64,000 bases of DNA from the NCBI RefSeq assembly GCF_000284595.1, contig NC_017671.1:3009001-3073000 (forward strand), read 5' to 3'. Position numbers and translations under genes: made by a program. Source of the DNA: Stenotrophomonas maltophilia D457. Lineage in GTDB: Bacteria > Pseudomonadota > Gammaproteobacteria > Xanthomonadales > Xanthomonadaceae. Within the stretch, counting starts at the first letter, position 1; each line of letters begins with the position of its first letter. The notes beneath the pieces were generated by a model, which worked only from the letters and a program-made list of their open reading frames with translations, was not told the origin of the DNA and did not search any database. Positions 61,091 to 64,000 of the stretch are shown in pieces.

Positions 61091-62275
61091 ATGACCGTTC
61101 CCGTTGCACGCCTCTCCAGCTTCTACCTGTTCTACTACGCGGCGCTGGGCGCGTTCACGCCGTACTGGAGCCTGTTCCTGACCGCGCGCGGCATGAGCGT
61201 GACGGCCATCAGCGTGATGATGGGCCTGTGGTACGCCACCCGCGTGATCGCGCCCAGCACCTGGACCTCGCTGGCGGCCGCATCGTCACGACCGATCCGC
61301 CTGCTGCGCGCGGGCTGCGTGCTGACCCTGCTCAGCTTCGCGCTATTCCTGCTGCCGCTGCCACAGCCGTGGATGTACCCGGCGATGGTGGTGTTCTGCT
61401 TCTTCTACAACGCGGTGATGCCGCAGTTCGAGTCGATCACCCTCACCCATCTGGGCAACGACAGCCATCGCTACGGGTTGATCCGGGTCTGGGGCTCGCT
61501 CGGCTTCATCGCCGTCGTGACCCTGTTCGGCTGGCTGATCGAAGAAGACGGCACGGCCAGCCACGCCGGGCTGCTGCCGTGGATGATGCTGCCACTGTTC
61601 GCGCTGCTGGTCGCCTCGGCCTTCAGCAACCACTACGCGCGCGGCATCGGCAAGACCGGCGGCGACGCCAGCGGCTTCTGGCAGATCGTGCGCCGACCGC
61701 CGGTGCTGGCGTTCTTCCTGGCCGCCTTCATGGAGCAACTGTCTTTCGGCCCGTACTACACGTTCTTTTCGGTCTACATGGACCATCACGGCTACCGCAC
61801 GTCCACCCTGGGCCTGTTGTGGACCATCGGTGTGGTCTTCGAAGTGGGCGTGTTCTTCACCATCGGCCGCTTCTTCCGCCGCTATGACGCCAGCTGGATG
61901 CTGTTGATCGCGCTGGTCAGTTCCTGCCTGCGCTGGGCCGTGACCGCACTGTTCCCGGAAAACCTGCCGGTGATGCTGCTGGCGCAGAGCGCGCACGCGC
62001 TGGGCTTTGCGGCGTTCTTCGCAGCAGCGATGCAGATGCTGGCGACCTACTTCCCCGGTCGCCTCAATGGGCATGGCCAGGGGCTGCTGTACGGATTCTC
62101 GTCCGGTGTCGGCGGTGTGCTCGGCGCACTCATTGCCGGCCAACTGTGGAAGATCGACGATGGTCGCACCGCGTTCCTGGCCGGCAGCGGCTTCGCCCTG
62201 ATTGGCGCCCTGCTCTGTTTCTTCGCACTGAGCCTGCCGCTCATACGTGCGCGACGGAACAGCCGCGTGCGCTGA
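61091..62275 (+). CDS. MFS transporter of the HcaT-like family
   Basis: A 394-residue membrane protein with 12 predicted helices (e.g. FYLFYYAALGAFTPYWSLFL; GRLNGHGQGLLYGFSSGVGG). It belongs to the 3-phenylpropionate transporter-like MFS family (PF12832 type) by its N-terminus and central motif YNAVMPQFESITLTHLGN. The substrate is not apparent. The ATG at 61091 begins the first helix region; a longer frame from 61073 lacks support. It follows metH by 86 bases containing a hairpin repeat. Confidence 0.85.
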   Translation: MTVPVARLSSFYLFYYAALGAFTPYWSLFLTARGMSVTAISVMMGLWYATRVIAPSTWTSLAAASSRPIRLLRAGCVLTLLSFALFLLPLPQPWMYPAMVVFCFFYNAVMPQFESITLTHLGNDSHRYGLIRVWGSLGFIAVVTLFGWLIEEDGTASHAGLLPWMMLPLFALLVASAFSNHYARGIGKTGGDASGFWQIVRRPPVLAFFLAAFMEQLSFGPYYTFFSVYMDHHGYRTSTLGLLWTIGVVFEVGVFFTIGRFFRRYDASWMLLIALVSSCLRWAVTALFPENLPVMLLAQSAHALGFAAFFAAAMQMLATYFPGRLNGHGQGLLYGFSSGVGGVLGALIAGQLWKIDDGRTAFLAGSGFALIGALLCFFALSLPLIRARRNSRVR

Positions 62276-62287
62276 CCCCTGCCCGGC

Positions 62288-64000
62288 TCAGCGCTGCAAC
62301 AGCACCTGTTGCAGCGAGGGCAGCAGCACCCGGTTGCCATGCGCACTGAGATGATCGCCATCGAAGAACAGCGGCCGCCCATCGCGCTGGGCTGGACATA
62401 ACGCGTCGTCGCACAGCACCGGCATCGGGTCCCACAGCACGCCACCTGGCAGTCCATCGACCACCTGCTGCAGGCTGCCCAGCATGGGTGCCCGCAACGT
62501 TTCCATCGCGACGCGCGTGCTGTCCAGGCCGTTGCGGCAGACCTCGTTGCGGGCATTGAAGCGGTCCGAGCAGCGATAAGGAGGCGCTGGCAGCACTGGC
62601 TTGGGCGCCTCCAGCACGATGCGCACGCCACGCTCGGCCAGGGGTCTCCACTGCGCGACCGCCTCGGCCACTTCGGCGTCGCGTCCTGCCGCGGCCTCTG
62701 CCGTCAGTTCGCCCGCCAGCTGCGCCTGCGCATCGAACAGCACGAACTGATCGGAAAGGCGTGGCACGCGCAACGACACCAGCACCACGGCATCCCCCGG
62801 CTGCGCGCGCCGCGCGATATCGGCGAACACCGCGGCGTCGAAATCAGCGCAACCGGCACCGGCACCGCGCCACTTCTGCAGGCTCACCTGCGGGCATCCG
62901 CCGCGGCCATAGAGGGAGACCGCCGAGCCGGTTTCCAGGGCCAGTCGCTGCAGCAGCTCGATGTAGGCCATCGCATGCGAATCACCAGCAACGAACACCC
63001 GCTTCGGCGCGCCAACCGGTAGCGGGCGGTCGCAGTCTCCACGGGCAAAGGTGCGCGCACTACCGCCTTCGAAACGATGCTTGGCGACCACCAGTGCACA
63101 CTCGGGATAGTCACCGGCCACGCTCTTGCCATTGGGGTACCAATCGGCCGGATGCCGGCTGACCGTACTCAACGACAGCCGCGGCGCCTGCAGGTAGAGC
63201 ACTGTCTGGATGCCGGCGGCGCACAGCAGTACGACCGCGGCGGCCAGCACCCAACGCCCGGGACGCAGGCGCTGCGCCAACGTGCCGCGGAACGGCTGTT
63301 CCACCCAGCGCCACGACAGCCATGACAGCAGCAGCACCAACGCCATCGCGGCGGTCATCTGCAAGGGTGTCTGCAGGCCCACGGTCCAGCGCATCAGCAC
63401 GAACACCGGCCAGTGCCACAGGTACAGCGAGTACGACAGCTGGCCGATACGGCGCATCGGGGCGCTGGCCAACAGGCGCGCCACCCATGCCTGCGGATGA
63501 TGATGCAGCGCCCACAGCAGGCCCGCGGTGGCGAAGGCCGGCAGCACGCCGTCAGGCCACGGTGACCGCCCGGCACGCGCGGACCACAACGCCCACCCCA
63601 GCAGGCCCAGCGCCACCATGGCCAGCAGGGAGAACACCGGCGCGGCGCGCTTCAGTGCCTGGCCGGTTGCCGGGTCCAGCGATTCGCGCACATGCAGCAG
63701 CTGGAACAGCAGCACGCCCACCCCCAGTTGCCAGAGGCGGGTGCTGGTGGCATAGAACGCCCACGATGGCGGCGCCTCGCGCAGACCCAGCACCGCCGCA
63801 TGCAGCAGCGACGCCATGCTGACCAGGGCGAACAGGCCCAGGCTGATCCAGCGCCCGCGTGCACCGCGCGCCCAAGCCAGGAACAGCAGCGGGAACAGCA
63901 GGTAGAACTGCTCTTCCACGCCCAGCGACCAGGTGTGGGTGTAGGGATTGAATTCGGCCCTGGGTGCGAAATAGTCGTTGCCGATCGCTGCCAGCACCCA
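62288..64000 (-). CDS. Acyltransferase-3 (OafA-like) membrane protein with C-terminal SGNH domain, cut by right edge
   Basis: About 570 residues are visible; the N-terminus is beyond the right edge. The first part is an integral membrane acyltransferase-3 domain with repeated helices (THTWSLGVEEQFYLLFPLLF, YSLYLWHWPVFVLMRW, WRWVEQPFRG). The C-terminal ~300 residues are an SGNH hydrolase-like domain with GDSHAMAYIELL and the catalytic DGDHLSAHGN near the end. Such proteins O-acetylate or otherwise acylate envelope polysaccharides, lipopolysaccharide or peptidoglycan. No neighbouring polysaccharide genes are in the window. Confidence 0.9.
   Translation of the reverse strand, partial: WVLAAIGNDYFAPRAEFNPYTHTWSLGVEEQFYLLFPLLFLAWARGARGRWISLGLFALVSMASLLHAAVLGLREAPPSWAFYATSTRLWQLGVGVLLFQLLHVRESLDPATGQALKRAAPVFSLLAMVALGLLGWALWSARAGRSPWPDGVLPAFATAGLLWALHHHPQAWVARLLASAPMRRIGQLSYSLYLWHWPVFVLMRWTVGLQTPLQMTAAMALVLLLSWLSWRWVEQPFRGTLAQRLRPGRWVLAAAVVLLCAAGIQTVLYLQAPRLSLSTVSRHPADWYPNGKSVAGDYPECALVVAKHRFEGGSARTFARGDCDRPLPVGAPKRVFVAGDSHAMAYIELLQRLALETGSAVSLYGRGGCPQVSLQKWRGAGAGCADFDAAVFADIARRAQPGDAVVLVSLRVPRLSDQFVLFDAQAQLAGELTAEAAAGRDAEVAEAVAQWRPLAERGVRIVLEAPKPVLPAPPYRCSDRFNARNEVCRNGLDSTRVAMETLRAPMLGSLQQVVDGLPGGVLWDPMPVLCDDALCPAQRDGRPLFFDGDHLSAHGNRVLLPSLQQVLLQR

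Overview
The window is an ordinary-looking chromosomal segment of a very GC-rich gammaproteobacterium of the Xanthomonadaceae, most probably Stenotrophomonas (S. maltophilia group). The signs are the GTAG-headed short palindromes (SMAG-type REPs) between genes, a GyrA with glutamine at position 83, an X-T4SS (XVIPCD) toxin with its partner, split metH, the kynurenine genes, a TetR-MFP-RND drug efflux operon and a very large NAD-glutamate dehydrogenase. No tRNA, rRNA, prophage, integron, CRISPR array or intact insertion sequence was seen.

Layout. 1-8 kb: exported S9 peptidase (cut by the left edge), a HipA-like kinase with its DUF3037 partner, an exported serine hydrolase, a frameshifted DUF4952-type gene, and a divergent LysR regulator/quinone oxidoreductase pair. 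8-11 kb: a GH19/peptidoglycan-binding/XVIPCD effector and a periplasmic LprI-like, calcium-loop protein that is probably its immunity protein. 11-18.6 kb: membrane glucose dehydrogenase, gyrA, mtnA and a triple-DUF3011 exported protein. 18.7-28.5 kb, mostly minus strand: epmA, a GNAT acetyltransferase, ligA, zipA and smc, with a Tat-signal aminotransferase gene on the opposite strand between zipA and ligA, bordered by REPs. 28.7-31.1 kb: rplI-rpsR-rpsF, a CbrC-family gene and iscA. 31.2-41.8 kb, plus strand: asnS, small genes, a PaiB-like protein, carbonic anhydrase, nbaC-kynU-kmo (tryptophan/kynurenine to quinolinate and NAD), sbcB, DUF2461, aldo/keto reductase and DUF2939. 42-49 kb, minus strand: 5'-nucleotidase, nadK and the giant NAD-glutamate dehydrogenase. 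49.2-54.4 kb: the TetR-MFP-RND operon. 54.5-64 kb: a small membrane protein, an acyl-CoA dehydrogenase, the SahR-like regulator with split metH, an MFS transporter, and an acyltransferase-SGNH protein cut by the right edge.

The most interesting items are the orphan T4SS effector/immunity pair, three starts that look leaderless (a -10 box followed by only 6-7 bases and then the start codon), the palindrome over the sahR-metH promoter, the Tat aminotransferase placed inside the zipA-ligA neighbourhood, and several REP arrays including two tandem arrays. Methyl-cycle genes recur (mtnA, sahR, split metH), as do NAD-related genes (nbaC-kynU-kmo, nadK, NAD-dependent glutamate dehydrogenase).
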